Positions 45,651-57,999 of a stretch of DNA of 64,000 nucleotides are shown in pieces (the first letter of the stretch is position 1; every line of letters begins with the position of its first letter). Source of the DNA: Mantis religiosa (taxonomy: Eukaryota > Arthropoda > Insecta > Mantodea > Mantidae); contig CM060947.1 in the NCBI GenBank assembly GCA_030765055.1, positions 54,573,891 through 54,637,890 on the forward strand, given 5' to 3'. The position numbers were made by a program, and so were the translations under genes. Under the pieces are notes generated by a model that was given only the letters and a program-made list of their open reading frames with translations, ran no database searches and was not told the DNA's origin.

Positions 45651-46742
45651 CGAGGGCTGTTCAATAAAGAATGATCATAATTTTTCGCTCTAAAATTCAA
45701 TCTTATTATATTATGTTAGCTTAATGTGAAAAAAATACGCCGTAGTAGTTTCATTGTTGGTACTCCTGGTTCCCGCTTGTGAGAGAACCAGGTAAGTTCA
45801 GACATGTTCAGTATCACCTACCACTGCAATGGAGGTAACATGCGAGGAACAATATGCGGCTTTGAAGTTTTGCTTTCGTCTCGACAAATCTTCAGTTGAG
45901 GCCTATACAACATTACAGGAAGCCTATAGAGAGTCTATTCTTCCCTACAGCACAGCTCAAAGATGGTTTAAAATGTTTAAAGAGGGGAGACAATCAATTT
46001 CAAAGGAAGGTGGACCCGGTGCTCCACTTACTGCTGTTACGGAAGAAAACATCAACACCGCTGCTGCCATTGTGTCAGAGGATCGACGAATTACCTTAAG
46101 ATCACTTTCTGAAATACTGAACATTTCACTGGGTGCCACCCACACGTTGGTGACAGAAACATTACACATGAGACGTGTTTGTGCACGACGGGTTCCAAGA
46201 CTGTTGATTCCCGAACAAAACGACATTCACATTAAAGTTGATGTTAGAGGAAGATCCAGAGTTTCTTTCAAACGTAATCACTGCTGATGAAACTTGGCTA
46301 CATCATTTTGATCCTGAGAGCAAATAGCAAAGCTCAGTGTGGAAATCTCCATCATCAACCCCCAAAAAAGCAAAAGTGGTTGCTTCTGCTGGGAAAGTTA
46401 TGATCATCTCATTCTTTGATATTCATGGAATGGTTTGTCAGCATGTTGCACCCGCACACACATCAGTAACTGGACAATACTACAGAGATGTCCTGAAAAC
46501 ATTGCAAGTTCTTATCAGGCGCAAAAGACCACATTTCCGTGAAGCAGGCTGGATGCTGCACCACGATAATGCACAGCCGCATATTGCCAATGTTGTTGCC
46601 GAATATCTTGCAAAAATCAATGTGAAGTGCATCACTCGTAGACTATTTTGAGAAGGACCATCAAAATTATGTGGATGAGTAAAGGTATGTTGTCAAAAAA
46701 AATTGTGTTCATTCTTTATTGAACTTTATTGAACAGCCCTAC
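45651..46742 (+). mobile_element. mariner-type transposon, internally deleted, copy 2
   Basis: Left terminal repeat GAGGGCTGTTCAATAAAGAA at 45652, with TA just outside. The right end at 46711-46740 is its inverse, with an extra TTCAATAAAG unit. The transposase starts MEVTCEEQYAALKFCFRL at 45829 and is open to 46287. It then needs a frame change to reach ITADETWLHHFDPESK (first Asp, ~46277), followed by a TAG. Then KKAKVVASAGKVMIISFFD and LHHDNAQPHIANV (second Asp, ~46557). Right after KINVK..TR the sequence jumps to FEKDHQNYVDE, the C-terminal end, so the SPDL(A/T)PCD segment with the third Asp is deleted. Non-functional. A better-preserved relative of copy 1, but from a different subfamily by TIR sequence. 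Confidence 0.92.
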
Positions 46743-46744
46743 AA

Positions 46745-48625
46745 CACTTTAAATTCGCTGCAGACAAAATAAAGAAAATGTGTCTTGATTTGTGCTAATT
46801 GAGAGCAACTCATTTTGCTAGGGACAGTGTCTTCAAAAAAGTCCTTGTAAGTTCATGACTCAGTTCAGGATTACTGTCATGGATAAGTTTTGCCCTATTC
46901 TTTTAAAAATGTCTTTGTATTATGAAAGCATGTCAGTAATTTCAGCTCAGTTAAGGAAGTATATGCTTTTTTGAAAATATTGCCAGCGCATTCAGTAAGC
47001 ATTTTACACTTTTAACTTTGGCTCTGAAACCTGCAAAATAAGAAGTACATTAGTTTCTGAGATATGGTTGCCTCATGGTGTTCTTCTAGGTAAACCATGC
47101 AAGTAATGTCAATTATAAACATTTTCTTGCAAAATTGTGTTACATTTCTATTATGCTTGTTCACGGTCAAGTTTTATAAAAGAGGGATTATGATGAACTT
47201 TGCTTAAGGAAGAAAGTGGTTGAAATTATTTTCTATACTATTTGAGTTAAAAGCTTTATTTTTGACACAAAAATTTTCCATAGAATACTAATAAAGCACT
47301 TAAAGGTTCATCTTGCTGGATTAATAGTTCTGTGTTATTAATATTATTTTTTTAGGAGCAGGGAGCTAAAATTTATGCCTGTCTTCTCATGCATCTTTTA
47401 TCAAAATACTTCTAAAAAAATTCTGCAGTAACATTCACTTGGGTGTAAACTTTAAAAATATTCAGATTTTTAATATTTGGTTCTTAAGAGAATATAGTGA
47501 CATTAAATTTATAAACTTTTTGAGAACTCTATTGGTTTTTTGTTCTTTAAGATACCTAGAATATTTCAAAAAATTTGATTTTCAGTTTAATTAATTACCA
47601 TTTTTAGAACTCCAATAAAAATTACAAGTTCATCGTATGTAATTTGTAGGAGGGGATAGATTTTGAGTGCAGCAAACTGTTTCAAAAGTTAGAATAGTGT
47701 ATCATTTTAAAATTACGTGGTTTCTTATTCCATGTACCTTATGCCCTTAAAATTCTAGAAATAGATAAAACAGGATTAGTAACTGTGATAAAAGGTAAAA
47801 GATACTTTATTTACCTTTAGATTTATACGTAAATCATGGCTTGTTAGTAGTACTACATAATTATATAGCACAATACTTCAGAAACAATTGGAAATTTTCA
47901 CCTTCTCCTTAACATGACAGAATGTAATGTGATGAAAAAAGCACTAAAGGCCTAATTAGAATGAACATAAGTTAGCGTAATGGAATGACTCATATTTGTA
48001 GGTTGTTGTTATTGTTGGTGGGTTTTTTTATACTTTCAAACTCTATGCTAATTCTTTATGCCAAATTATTCTAATCTCCATATAAAATTACATTTAAAGT
48101 AATGGGAAGGAAAAAATTGACAATGATAAACTTTTAAGTTACGTGGCATAAGTCACATCAAATCAACCCTAAGTAGCTCCATTTTGTACAATGGGTTAGA
48201 TTTCCATGGTATGTTGCATTGAGTTCATCATAATCCTGTCTTAAAACTTGTTTACTTTTGAGAAAACACAGTGAAGCTTTTAACATATTAAATATCTCAT
48301 CATAATTTTTAGCACCATGACTTAATTTTTTAACCTGAACTAATGGAACATATTTAGAAGACTGTGAACTGTTGTGGTGTAATGCTTTACTTTTGAGAAA
48401 GCTTTATCACTACTAATGATTTGCCCACTTCTTTGAAGCTTGGGATGTTTTGAACTGTAAGATTATCTGTTGTCTCAGAAGCTGAAAGAGTTTAGTTCAA
48501 AGTGATTAAAATTAAGACTGTTTCTGAATACTACAGTTTTGATAAGTTGATCTTGTGCTATTTACATGATTCGCTCACTTGAGTGGCCTATCTGATGATA
48601 ATGGCCATTTCAGTTAGCTATCTTT
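46745..48625. other. Intergenic, no gene seen
   Basis: AT-rich, without recognised features. Confidence 0.4.
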
Positions 48626-48631
48626 AAAAAC

Positions 48632-48737
48632 CAAATAAGTACAATGTTTCGTATAAGACGGTTGTTACTTAAAAACTTACCTTTGTAATTCAAACAAGTA
48701 CAATGTTGCATGTAAGACGGTTATTACTTAAAAACTA
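48632..48737 (+). repeat. Two-copy tandem repeat, ~59-bp period
   Basis: The unit CAAnnAAGTACAATGTT..TAAGACGGTTnTTACTTAAAAACT occurs at 48632-48677 and 48691-48736, about 90% identical over 46 bp. Confidence 0.75.
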
Positions 48738-48997
48738 ATCAACAGAAAACTTGATGTAAATGATGAAGCATTGGATAAAAAATTGGGAAAAATGAAAATT
48801 TAGCATTTCTTTGCTTCATAATCTGTAAATTTATGAAAAAAATTTATATTAAAATATTTCAAGTAATGCATTTATCTAAGTTTAAATACTTAGCATATGT
48901 TTTATGTAAATTGAAGTATTTAAACTAAGTGCAGAAATAGTTTTTGAAAAAGGGTTAGTTCTCAACCAAGAACAGAAACCAGAACAAGTATGCCAAA

Positions 48998-49145
48998 TAT
49001 TAAATTTTAGATGAGTCGTATTTTTTACACATCTGCTTCACTTTCGTACCTATTTTGAGGACATGTTTCGCAAATCATCGTTTGCATCTACGGCTCTTAT
49101 GCGACTGAAAGATGTGTAAAAAATACGACTCATCTAAAATTTAAT
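48998..49145. mobile_element. Head-to-head PLE 3' ends, family 2
   Basis: The left, minus-sense end runs from about 49092 to 48998 and includes GCGAAACATGTCCTC plus GTGAAGCAGATGTGTAAAAA. The right, plus-sense end is only its last ~38 bp (49108-49145). The terminal arms are perfect inverted copies ending in GACTCATCTAAAATTTAATA. Homologous to the single end at 41965-42055. Confidence 0.75.
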
Positions 49146-49243
49146 AATTTTTCGCTTCACTGTGGTGTTCCAATACAGTTAAATCTCGATATATGACAAA
49201 TATTATTTGAAGCTTAAGGTTAGAAACAGTGATGTATTTAACA

Positions 49244-49333
49244 TTTGAAAGTAATGAGTCGGTAATTCAAAAACAAACATCACTTAAATTTAAGTGATGT
49301 TTGTTTTTTAATTACCGACTCATTACTTTCAAA
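49244..49333. repeat. 90-bp palindrome without spacer
   Basis: Two 45-bp arms meet at 49288/49289 and differ at one position (49268/49309). Each arm carries TACCGACTCATTACTTTC outwards, so the GACTCAT motif of the nearby PLE ends is present again. Possible minimal head-to-head PLE terminus. Confidence 0.8.
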
Positions 49334-49334
49334 A

Positions 49335-50350
49335 GTATGACAAAGTTAAATATATGTGTATTACTCCTATTATGTGAGCTTTCAAAACCAATAGAAAGTT
49401 GTCCTGGAAATGGGAAAGATGACCTGATGGTCAAATTTTACCTTCATGTTCTCATTCCCTGGAATGGTAAATTAAATTCATATTATGCACATTAGACTTG
49501 TCATTGAAGAAATTATTCAAGTTGCTCATGACATTTAACCATAAGAAATTGAATTGACAGCAGCTTCAAAAATAAAAAGTAGCAAAAATCAATATAAATT
49601 AACAAAGAACAAGTAATTTTAATTTTACTATAAAAAGGAATGATGCTTGATATTACTGAAAGAATCAGATGGATAATGGCTTTGTGTTTAGTAAATGTTT
49701 ATCAAATTTCTATGTTGGCTGAACTGAGGCAGGTAAAAAAGCATCATTGGTCAGTTATAAACAAATGTCCCAATACATAAAATCACTTTCCACTTTGCTG
49801 TTGATATGGTCATCGATATGCATTCCAATTCTGGTTTCCATTTTTAGGTTAATGTGAACCAGCCTAAAAACTAAAATAACATTTTACATAGATTTGTGCA
49901 ATCTCACTTTTAAAAAATTAAATTTAAAAGTAAAGCACATGGTGGATTACATTCACAGTACATGAAGTATTGAATATATTAAGTAACATTTTTCAATAAA
50001 GATTTATATTACAGATACATCAGCTTTGAAAGAATGTTATTTAGTAGGACACATTTATATTTATTTTTAAGAAGACACATGAGTGTTGAGATTGTGCTGT
50101 TGAAATATCCAATGGCAAAAATTTTTAAAGTTCTTTATTTTACAGTAGAGGAATACTCTTTTATTTTTAACAGTGTATATTGGTTGTACATGTTTTTATA
50201 TTCCTTTCTTGGGCAGCTTTATATATAGATACAGGAACTTGTACACTAGCTCTCCAGCAACAAACTGAAGTAAATAGATATAATAGTTCTCAAGTTATAT
50301 CTGTAAAAGGTTAACTAATGAAAAAGAACAATATAACATCACAGTTTAGC
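49335..50350. other. Intergenic, no gene seen
   Basis: AT-rich. Nothing supported. Confidence 0.4.
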
Positions 50351-50352
50351 AC

Positions 50353-50446
50353 TAGGCTGGCCGAGCTACCTGGCTATGAGGAATTAATTGAGGACTTTAA
50401 GGAGGGGGAGTAAGTTAACTTTTAGCCAGGTAGCTGGACCAGCCTA
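50353..50446. repeat. Short inverted repeat (24-bp arms, 46-bp loop)
   Basis: Arms 50353-50376 and 50423-50446 (TAGGCTGG..AGCTACCTGGCTA) have two mismatches. Could be a tiny MITE or a hairpin RNA; nothing decides between them. Confidence 0.65.
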
Positions 50447-50879
50447 CATATCTAAGTATTATCAGCAGAGTGTATAATTGTGATGAAATATAGAGCCTTC
50501 CCATTATTCAAGTTTTTGAGAGCTACTATACATGTCATGTGTATGTTCATGGACAACCTTTTATTGCCAAGTTTATATATGTGAAGTGAATATTCATTTA
50601 ATAAGTTGTATACCTCAAGCAGTAGCCAAAGAATTTGCTTACTCATTGTTTTGAAGTAGAACAGGGTATCTATGTATATTATTTTATTTGTAATGATCAA
50701 GGCCCAAAAGTTCAGCCAAATATTGAGCTTATAGTGGTTTTACTGTCACTATGAAGTAAATGCATCACTCTACAGCACCCGTGTGTTTTGTCTGTTAAAT
50801 GGTGGAGGTTGTGCCAACGTGTGTGTGTAGGAAGAAGTGGCTAAAAATTTTGCTGCTAATGTTCTCTATAATAAGTCAG

Positions 50880-51115
50880 TCACAGATATCTCACCAAGCA
50901 AAATTGCTCAGGCTGTTTTGTCTGTGGCCCGCATTTGGGAGGTCTGGGATCGATTCTCATGGCCAGCCTACCTGACCCACTGGTTTTTTCAGTGGTTTAC
51001 CCTGGTTGCCAGGCAAATGCTGGATAGGTTAAGTACGTCCTTCAAATTTGCTGTCCCTCCATTTCATCTCCATTATTATTTCACATCATCTCTTATCTGG
51101 TGGTCTTTTTCAGCA
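50880..51115 (+). repeat. tRNA-derived SINE, family D, copy 2
   Basis: A box-like TTGCTCAGGCTG, B box-like GGGATCGATTCTC, then the shared body (GGCCAGCCTACCTGACCCA, GGTTTTTTCAGTGGTTTACC, AATGCTGGATAGGTTAAG). Homologous to 12030-12215. Confidence 0.75.
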
Positions 51116-51430
51116 TAGAAGTGAAGAGTCTCAGTGTTGTATGGCAGGATGATATGAAGTTGGTAAACACTTCTTCCTTCAGTAAGACTGTCTCCGGTCT
51201 GATCTGGTGGACCATTTTTGGACCACGGTGGGTGGGATACTAGCTGTACTGGCCTGCTGGGAGTTTCCAACTGGTTAATTGTATGGACCCTGCCCTCTGC
51301 ACTACTGGGACTCTTTGGGACAGATGCCATCTGTCTCGTCCTTCCCCCTGGGGATGCCCCACTTAGAACTCCACAAGACAGGCTGAGTACCCTCCGTGCC
51401 ATAATTCAATCCACATCTCAGTTTCATTCA
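51116..51430. repeat. GC-richer sequence attached to SINE-D, possible retroposon
   Basis: GC content is above the surroundings and apparent ORFs occur on both strands without recognised domains. Likely part of a retroposed element because it abuts SINE-D. Not identified. Confidence 0.3.
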
Positions 51431-51434
51431 TAAC

Positions 51435-52010
51435 CTCTTATAAATAATGCAAGTGCTGGCAAAGTAAGGTATTCTTATCAACAATAATGCTGGGAACAGT
51501 TCATATAGTGTGAAGGTATTTCTTGATCACAAGACAGGCAGCTCAAGACAACTGCCATAATCAAATGAACTCTATGAACATTTAAAAATGATTTGGAGAA
51601 GCTAGCTACTAAGTTTGTTCCCTTCTAGAGATTGTATGAAATCCGCTTTGACATGTTTGCAAAACAAAGAGATTCAAATGACAGTTCTATGTGTAACTTA
51701 GAACTGTACAAACCGTTTGAAAATGCATATATAAAAGAGGGTTTAAATTGAACATACATGCCCCCATACATGTATGATCAGAATCCAATATACCATGGAA
51801 GTTGAAATGTTTGGTTAAGAAAAGAAACATTTATCTGTGATACTATAATGTTTGTGACCAAAACACACTAACAGAGTCTATATCAACATATATAGAAGTA
51901 AATGATGATTATTAGGAGAAGGACAGTAATGTCATTTTCTTGGGAGATAAGAGCACCAATTCATTTTCCTCTTCATTCTCCAGTGAAAATGAATTCAGGT
52001 TGTTGCATCA
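51435..52010. other. Intergenic, no gene seen
   Basis: No supported feature. Confidence 0.4.
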
Positions 52011-52019
52011 CTTGTTTGA

Positions 52020-52200
52020 GATGAGTCGATTTAGTTTAATAAGTTAAATAAAGTAAATCAATATGACTTTGAGCCTCTTCGTACTCCATGCTCCATATAT
52101 TGCTAGTGTTTACCTAGAACTCATTTTGTTAGAACCTTCCTAACATCCTCAGCTAACGTCGACTCAGAGGCTGTCAGCTGAAGTAAATCAAACTGAATAA
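52020..52200 (-). mobile_element. Solo PLE 3' end, family 3, with mutated hammerhead
   Basis: Minus-strand homologue of 59490-59600 and 62540-62640. Hammerhead part at 52156-52113: CTGAGGA box, stem II GTTAGGA/TTCTAAC, but AAAA in place of GAAA, so G12 is lost and it is probably inactive. Followed by TCTAGGTAAACACTAGCAAT, shared with the other copies. No coding part attached. Confidence 0.7.
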
Positions 52201-52204
52201 CTTT

Positions 52205-55200
52205 TAACTTAGCAATTTTTCTGCCTCATAAGGGCAGTAATTGTACACCAACATATCATTACTGCTGTAGCGTAACTAGAAAACCAGCATCGGTTATCAT
52301 GTATATTTGGAATTATTTACTGAAGTGCTGAAAAGTTGCACTCTTGCAAGGCTATTTGATGGGGAAGGTGGTAGATTACATATATTATGCATGTAATATA
52401 CATAAAATGATTTGTTCAAATAAAAATGAACTTGTCCTTTTGAGAGCTTTAATATTAGAAAATTAAAATAAACTATAAGACATACAACTAAATTTTAAAT
52501 ATCTGTATGGGTGCATGTTTAAGATAAATAAGAAAATAAATTACTGGTATCTGTATAATTCTTACTTTTAAAATTGATCAACTCATTAAAAAACAGTATT
52601 GTTTCTAGGATAAAAAACAAAGGGAAATAAGGTGCCACAAAAAATGTACTGCTAAATAAATCATTATTTCTTGCATATTTGTTTGTAGGCATTGGATGTC
52701 CTTTCTGTGATAACTTGAGATTTGCATGTAAATTTACTCATTGTTAAATTACAAGAACTATTTTTTTGCTGAACTTCTGTGCCTTGGTTATGATAAAACA
52801 TTCCTGTGCCATAAAACTATTTATTTTGTTAATTTTATTTCTACACAATGAAAGGTTGAAATCTTATTTTTGTATTAGATGTATTTCTAGTTGCTTAAAT
52901 ACCTCATCTATAAAATTTGGCCAAAAGACTGTTCGAGTTTTGTTTTTTTAGCATTTTTATATATTCCATAATGTATGCCATATAAAGTGAATGTAAATAT
53001 TGGTTTAAGAATGAATTTGAAGAAAATATTGTAATTGTTATTCTTTTTGTCTTATTGGTAAATTAATTTAAATATTAGAATTTGTGTTGAACATATGCAA
53101 TTGCAAGGAATATCATTTCTTTGTTTTGCAAATGATTCTTTAGGGCACTAGGCAGCATGCAGTCACCACGTCAGTGCTTTCATTTGCCGGTAAATAAGGT
53201 CTGCTACAGTCATTTATTAAAAATAGTTTTTGCACTGTTTACCATCCTTTGACTACAGAATCTGTCAAAAAATCTCTGTTTATTACATTCCTGACATCTC
53301 AGAAGGAAACTAGCATTTACATGTGCAAATTTGTGTACCATAATTCTTAAATTTAAGAATTTTAGTACTTCTAAATAATCTGGTTTTTAAAATACCCACT
53401 TCTTATGATAGGTGGTGGAAAGATTTACAAGGAGAATTGTCTAATCTTTCTCTTGAGTTTTTCCTCATTAAGTATACTTGGGTTTATCTTTGTGTTTATT
53501 GTGAAATGACCCTATAAATAATTGCAATAAATAATTTCCATATATTAAAATCAATGCATAAGGTAAGGCACACAAGTTCTAATTTTCCTAATCAGTTAGT
53601 ATTCACTGAAAAAATTATAGGTTTACAAAGCCTTAGTTATAAGTCAATTTAGCTAAGGCAATTAGGTATCCCAGAGAAATCAGTCAATAAGAAACTTATT
53701 AGCTCATGGTTCAGGTAATTAGAACTTAATACATTCAGAAATCTGAGATTTGCCAGAAAATGTATTGTGCCACTTCTGAAAATTAGAAAGAAAAAATATT
53801 TAGAGATTAACAAATACCAGAGTAAATAATTTCTGATGCAAATAAGTTTAAGATTTAACAACATAAAATGTAGAAACTAGTCATGAAGTAGTTGGGATTT
53901 ATGTTGATAAGAGCATATATTTCTAAAATTTGTCTTTCAATCATTTATATTACAGAAAACTTTTACTGTGATCAGTTATCAGCAGTCAGCACCAAAAGAT
54001 TGTGTTCCAAGTTATACCTACTTGGCACTTGGTACAAGGAAATTCTCACTTAATATTTTAGTGACTGATGGTAGCATGCGCTTCTCATTGTTATTATGAA
54101 AGCAGATATAATGCTTTGTTACAGTTTCTAGTGCTAAGATTCAGAAACAGATTAACTCTACATCCTGAAACAGTTGGCAACTTGCTCAAAATAGCTCATT
54201 TACTAGCTAGTATTAAATTTATCAGCCAATTCTCACACCCATTTACATACCCTGAGAGAAAGATCTTGTAGTTCATCACTGTAGCAGCCAGCAGCGGATA
54301 AGAGAGATCATCAACAGTGCCGCACATAGGGAAAGACATTATGAATTCAAAAAGAAAAATCCCTTGTTCTAAGTAAACCAGTCATATTAAGCCACAGTTA
54401 AACCAAACATAACACCAACACTACTAGGCAACTGAGTTGCAGGGAGACAGATGACAGTTGTATGTGATTAACCTGCCTACCAGCAAATGAGAGTGCTGAC
54501 ATGCTGTTAATGCTATAAAGAATCCCAAGGAATGATATGAGCACTGTAAACATGATCATGATGATGATTGGTCCATTCTTTTCAAAAGACTGCACAACTT
54601 CTGTATTACATTGGTGAATATCTCAGGATATGTACTTAAGGGCAAGCTGAAAAGACTTTTTTACATATATTGAAGGATCCTTTTTTTCGATAATCTCTCA
54701 GAACCTCTTACCTTCTCTTGCATACTTGTTCACTACTTCCAGATATTCATAAATAAAGTGATGTTTTTCTAGTTCCAACTTGTTTTATTTATTCATGGTT
54801 TCTGCACCTCTTAAGAGTTCCTATGGTGGTCAACTTTCCTCTTCTTAAGGCACTTAGGATGCTCAGTGAAGACATAGCTGACTTTATCAGAACTTTTAAG
54901 TTTTCTCTGCTGTTAAGGCAAAATTATTGGCAATTGTACGTACACATGAGAGAGAGAGAACGAGAGAATCTCAAAAACCACTTAAGATTCTTTCACCACC
55001 GAGAAGCTCAAGACTTCCTGAAGGAATGGACATAAAACACCTAATTTATAAATTACTAAAAGACTAAAACAGAAAAACCCTCTTTGAGAATGCAGTGGAG
55101 TAGAAAATAATTACTGTAATCCACAAAGAATGTGTGTAGAAACAAAAGTTATATTTTACTCCTGTCACTATACATAGATGGCCATGATGGAATACATAAG

Positions 55201-55270
55201 CAAATATAAGACATGTGTGATCGGAGGAATTTAGTAACAGTGACGTCAAAATTAATTGGAAAAACTATTT
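52205..55270. other. Intergenic, no gene seen
   Basis: Long AT-rich stretch with many short ORFs and no recognised family or RNA. GA-rich run at ~54949-54966. Confidence 0.4.
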
Positions 55271-55286
55271 GTGGTTGGTTTTTTGA

Positions 55287-55810
55287 TACTTTGTCACTTA
55301 CATTTATATTATCAAGGGACTAGTTTCGGAAGTCATTGCCTCCATTCAAAATTCACAAACATAAGATGAAATCCCATCAGTTAACAGATCCGGAATGTAC
55401 CAATTAAGTTGTAAAAATTGTGAAAAATGCTATACAGGTCAAACTAAAAGAAATCTAAAAACTGGAGTCAAAGAGCACTTTAGAAACATCAGAATGAAAC
55501 AATAAGTCAGCAGTAGCATTTCATTTTTGGAACGAAAATCATGATATTGATCCAAATCCAAAATTATTAAAAGGAATGATAAACCAAAATAAACTGACAA
55601 CATGGAAGAACATATTCATATGGAAAAATAAGGACCGTGTAATGAACTTTGAAATCTCATCAGTATACAATTTGAAGAAGTTCATAGTTCCACCGCCAGA
55701 TAAAGGAGAGCAGACGGCAACAGATGCTAGTTGGAGAGAGGTTGAAAATGGAGGCAATGGCTTCCAAAACTAGTCCCTCGATATTATAAAATTGTAAGTG
55801 ACAAAGTGTC
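55287..55810 (+). mobile_element. Penelope-like element remnant (GIY-YIG part) with inverted 3' ends
   Basis: Arms 55287-55350 and 55742-55806 are inverted copies of one 3' end. Between them on the plus strand, with one frameshift, is NCEKCYTGQTKRNLKTGVKE then HFRNIR (~55418-55490), the YIG..KR...R..EH core of a PLE GIY-YIG endonuclease. KSAVAFHFWNENHDIDPNPK and WKNIFIWKNKDRVMNFE follow. The reverse transcriptase is missing. Each arm has a hammerhead-like half: hairpin GGAGGCAAT-GACTTCC, then GAAAC-TA-GTC on the left; the right copy has AAAAC. Confidence 0.8.
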
Positions 55811-55814
55811 AGAC

Positions 55815-56145
55815 GGACTACAAATAATTTTTCCGATTATAAATAAGATAGTTTAAAAAGCAACAACCAATAGTGTTCATAATGGTACAGATAGTTCTTT
55901 TTTGTGTAATAATTGCTGTTTATCAAATACTGCAGCTGTGTTTGTGTAATGAAATTGTCAAAATTAAAATGAAATATATATCTCATGGCAGAGTTTCAGA
56001 TTTGTAAATTTTACATATGTATAGATGGCATTAGGTCATTATTTATGTTTACTTTTAGAGGAAACATACCACTTTGTGTATTTCACTTAAAATTATATTT
56101 ACCCGATGCTACACGATAGTGGCACCTTGTTTAACTTTCACATTT
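55815..56145. other. Intergenic, no gene seen
   Basis: AT-rich. No feature. Confidence 0.4.
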
Positions 56146-56149
56146 CAAT

Positions 56150-56890
56150 TGCCATGGAGCAGTGATATGGAGAGTATCATACTTCAAAAGCAAAGGCATA
56201 TTATAAAGCAGTAATTTCTATGAGGCTACACAACAAGAGTTTCAGTTATTTTCAACTTGGTTGTCGTGATTCTGTCTCATAATCCACACTGAAGTCAGGT
56301 TGGAAAATTTGAATCAACAGGTTCTGCCTTGAATAAGAATCATCTAGGATCAAGACTGTACGAACCCAGAAACCATTGAGGCAATCAATGTAACTATTCA
56401 GCAAAGTCCACATTGTTTTGCATGGCAACATATTATTCCATTCTGTTTGCCTCCCTACTTCTTGGGCAGAATATTGTTTTCCTATCACAGCCATACAAGC
56501 TTCAGATTATCTTAAACAATTGCCAGCTGGCGATACCAACAGATGAATATTTCTTTCTGAACAGTTTTTAGCAGAATAAAGTCTGGTAAGGCATTTTTCT
56601 GTTTGAATGGCTATATGAATAAGCAAAAGTAGTTAAGGGTCTGCAAAAAAAATCCCTGCTTCCTGCAGTAACCATTGCATAATGGAAAAGTGACTGCTTA
56701 TGCCCTATATTATTGAATGGGATAACTGGACCATAGTTTTGCGAAGGTGCTATCCATGTAATTATGGTGAACTCCTTAATTATGCATCAGTGTGAATGAA
56801 ATGTTCTTCACTAATAAAGCTGAAAATTATCTTGTGAACAATTCCACATGGCAGCAAGACAAGAGTCATAACTAGGGTCTGGATTTTATG
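56150..56890 (+). pseudogene. Tc1/mariner-superfamily (IS630-like) transposase relic
   Basis: Fragments in shifting plus-strand frames match one transposase type: AKAYYKAVIS (56184-56213) and LGCRDSV at the N-terminus, WKFESTGSALNK (~56300, with frame changes), then SFRLSQTIASWRYQQMNIS with changed frames (~56500-56550). LNGYMNKQK (~56605) and PLHNGKVTAYALYY (~56670-56710) follow, and WQQDKSH (~56848; family form FQQDGATAH, holding the second Asp). Many stops. Heavily decayed. Confidence 0.6.
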
Positions 56891-56894
56891 TACA

Positions 56895-57415
56895 TATTCT
56901 TTTCCTGTATATGTAGTCATAAGAAAAGCTAAAATGTTGATGTATTAAACTGATAGGACCCTTATTTCAAAGTTTTAAATTACATATTTTGAGCTATAAT
57001 ACATATTTGGTACCATAATATATAATTTTATCTGTTTTAATATTACTTGAGGATTTATTATACATTTTCATCATTTTTATTTATTCATTCATTATCATTA
57101 CATAGGGAAAAAATATCTATTGCAAGTTCTATTATTGTGGTTCTCATCCAATGTTGTCAATCATATACAATTGTGTTATTGCTGCCTTGCTACGATGCTT
57201 GTCCAGCAGCACGCTTTTGTTTCTTTGCCACATTGATTACACAAGGTGTCACACCATGATAATGGCTGTTTATTAAAAACATTCAAAAAGTGCACACCTT
57301 TGATGCAGACAACAATGACTAGTTTTAAACAGTTAGAAAAAGAAAGAAAAAGCTTCAGAATTTCTTAAATTACAACTGCATGTAAGTTAATAATGGCGTC
57401 TTCATTATCAATAAA
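56895..57415. other. Intergenic, no gene seen
   Basis: No supported feature. Confidence 0.4.
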
Positions 57416-57419
57416 ACTG

Positions 57420-57861
57420 AAAACATGGATTTCGGTTGACAGTGCTTTAATCACTGATGGTAATAGTCCTCTGCCAAACTTGTGATGAACTTATAGGGTG
57501 TATGATGAAATCTCAATATGAACAGCACTTACAAAGAAATCTACATATTAGGAATAAATGTGGCTCTTCAAAGAAACAGATAGTACTTACACAATTCCAG
57601 GGGCAGTCTACATCATCTGATAATGAGTTTTACAAACTGTGCATAGCATTAGTTACATGGAACATACAGACAGCCTTGCACAATCCCTCTGAATAAATAT
57701 GCACCATTGACTTCTTGCGAAGCTGAGCGAACTTTCTCAGGCAGAAGACTGCATGACAACAGAACATTTGGAAAAGCATATTATAATTATTTGCACACAC
57801 TTTCTGATGTGATTAAAATGCCTGGATGGGAGAACTTGTATTCGGTACTAAAAGTAAACTG
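57420..57861 (+). pseudogene. hAT-type transposase remnant (CGGBP1/DUF659-like), copy 2
   Basis: A BED-like zinc finger, LCQTCDELIGCMMKSQYEQH then LQRNLH (57466-57540), is joined through a large deletion to the C-terminal dimerisation segment PLTSCEAERTFSGRRLHDNR (57704-57763), which ends in TGA at 57859-57861. DNA binding and dimerisation parts remain without the catalytic core. Confidence 0.75.
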
Positions 57862-57884
57862 ATAATAAACATACTAGCCTACCA

Positions 57885-57995
57885 ATGCCATGGCATTGAA
57901 TTTTTCATGTTGACTCTATCCATCAAAAGTCTTAGCCTATAAATGGCTAGTGTGGAGAAATGATTAATTTCCATCAATTAACTAAAACTTTGGAT
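57885..57995 (+). repeat. SINE family C, tail fragment
   Basis: GCCATGGCATTGAATTTTTC, then TGACTCTATCC, CTTAGCCTATAAATGGCTAG and ATTAATTTCCATCAATTAA. Matches parts of 29013-29222 and 61895-62070. Confidence 0.65.
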
Positions 57996-57999
57996 GTTA

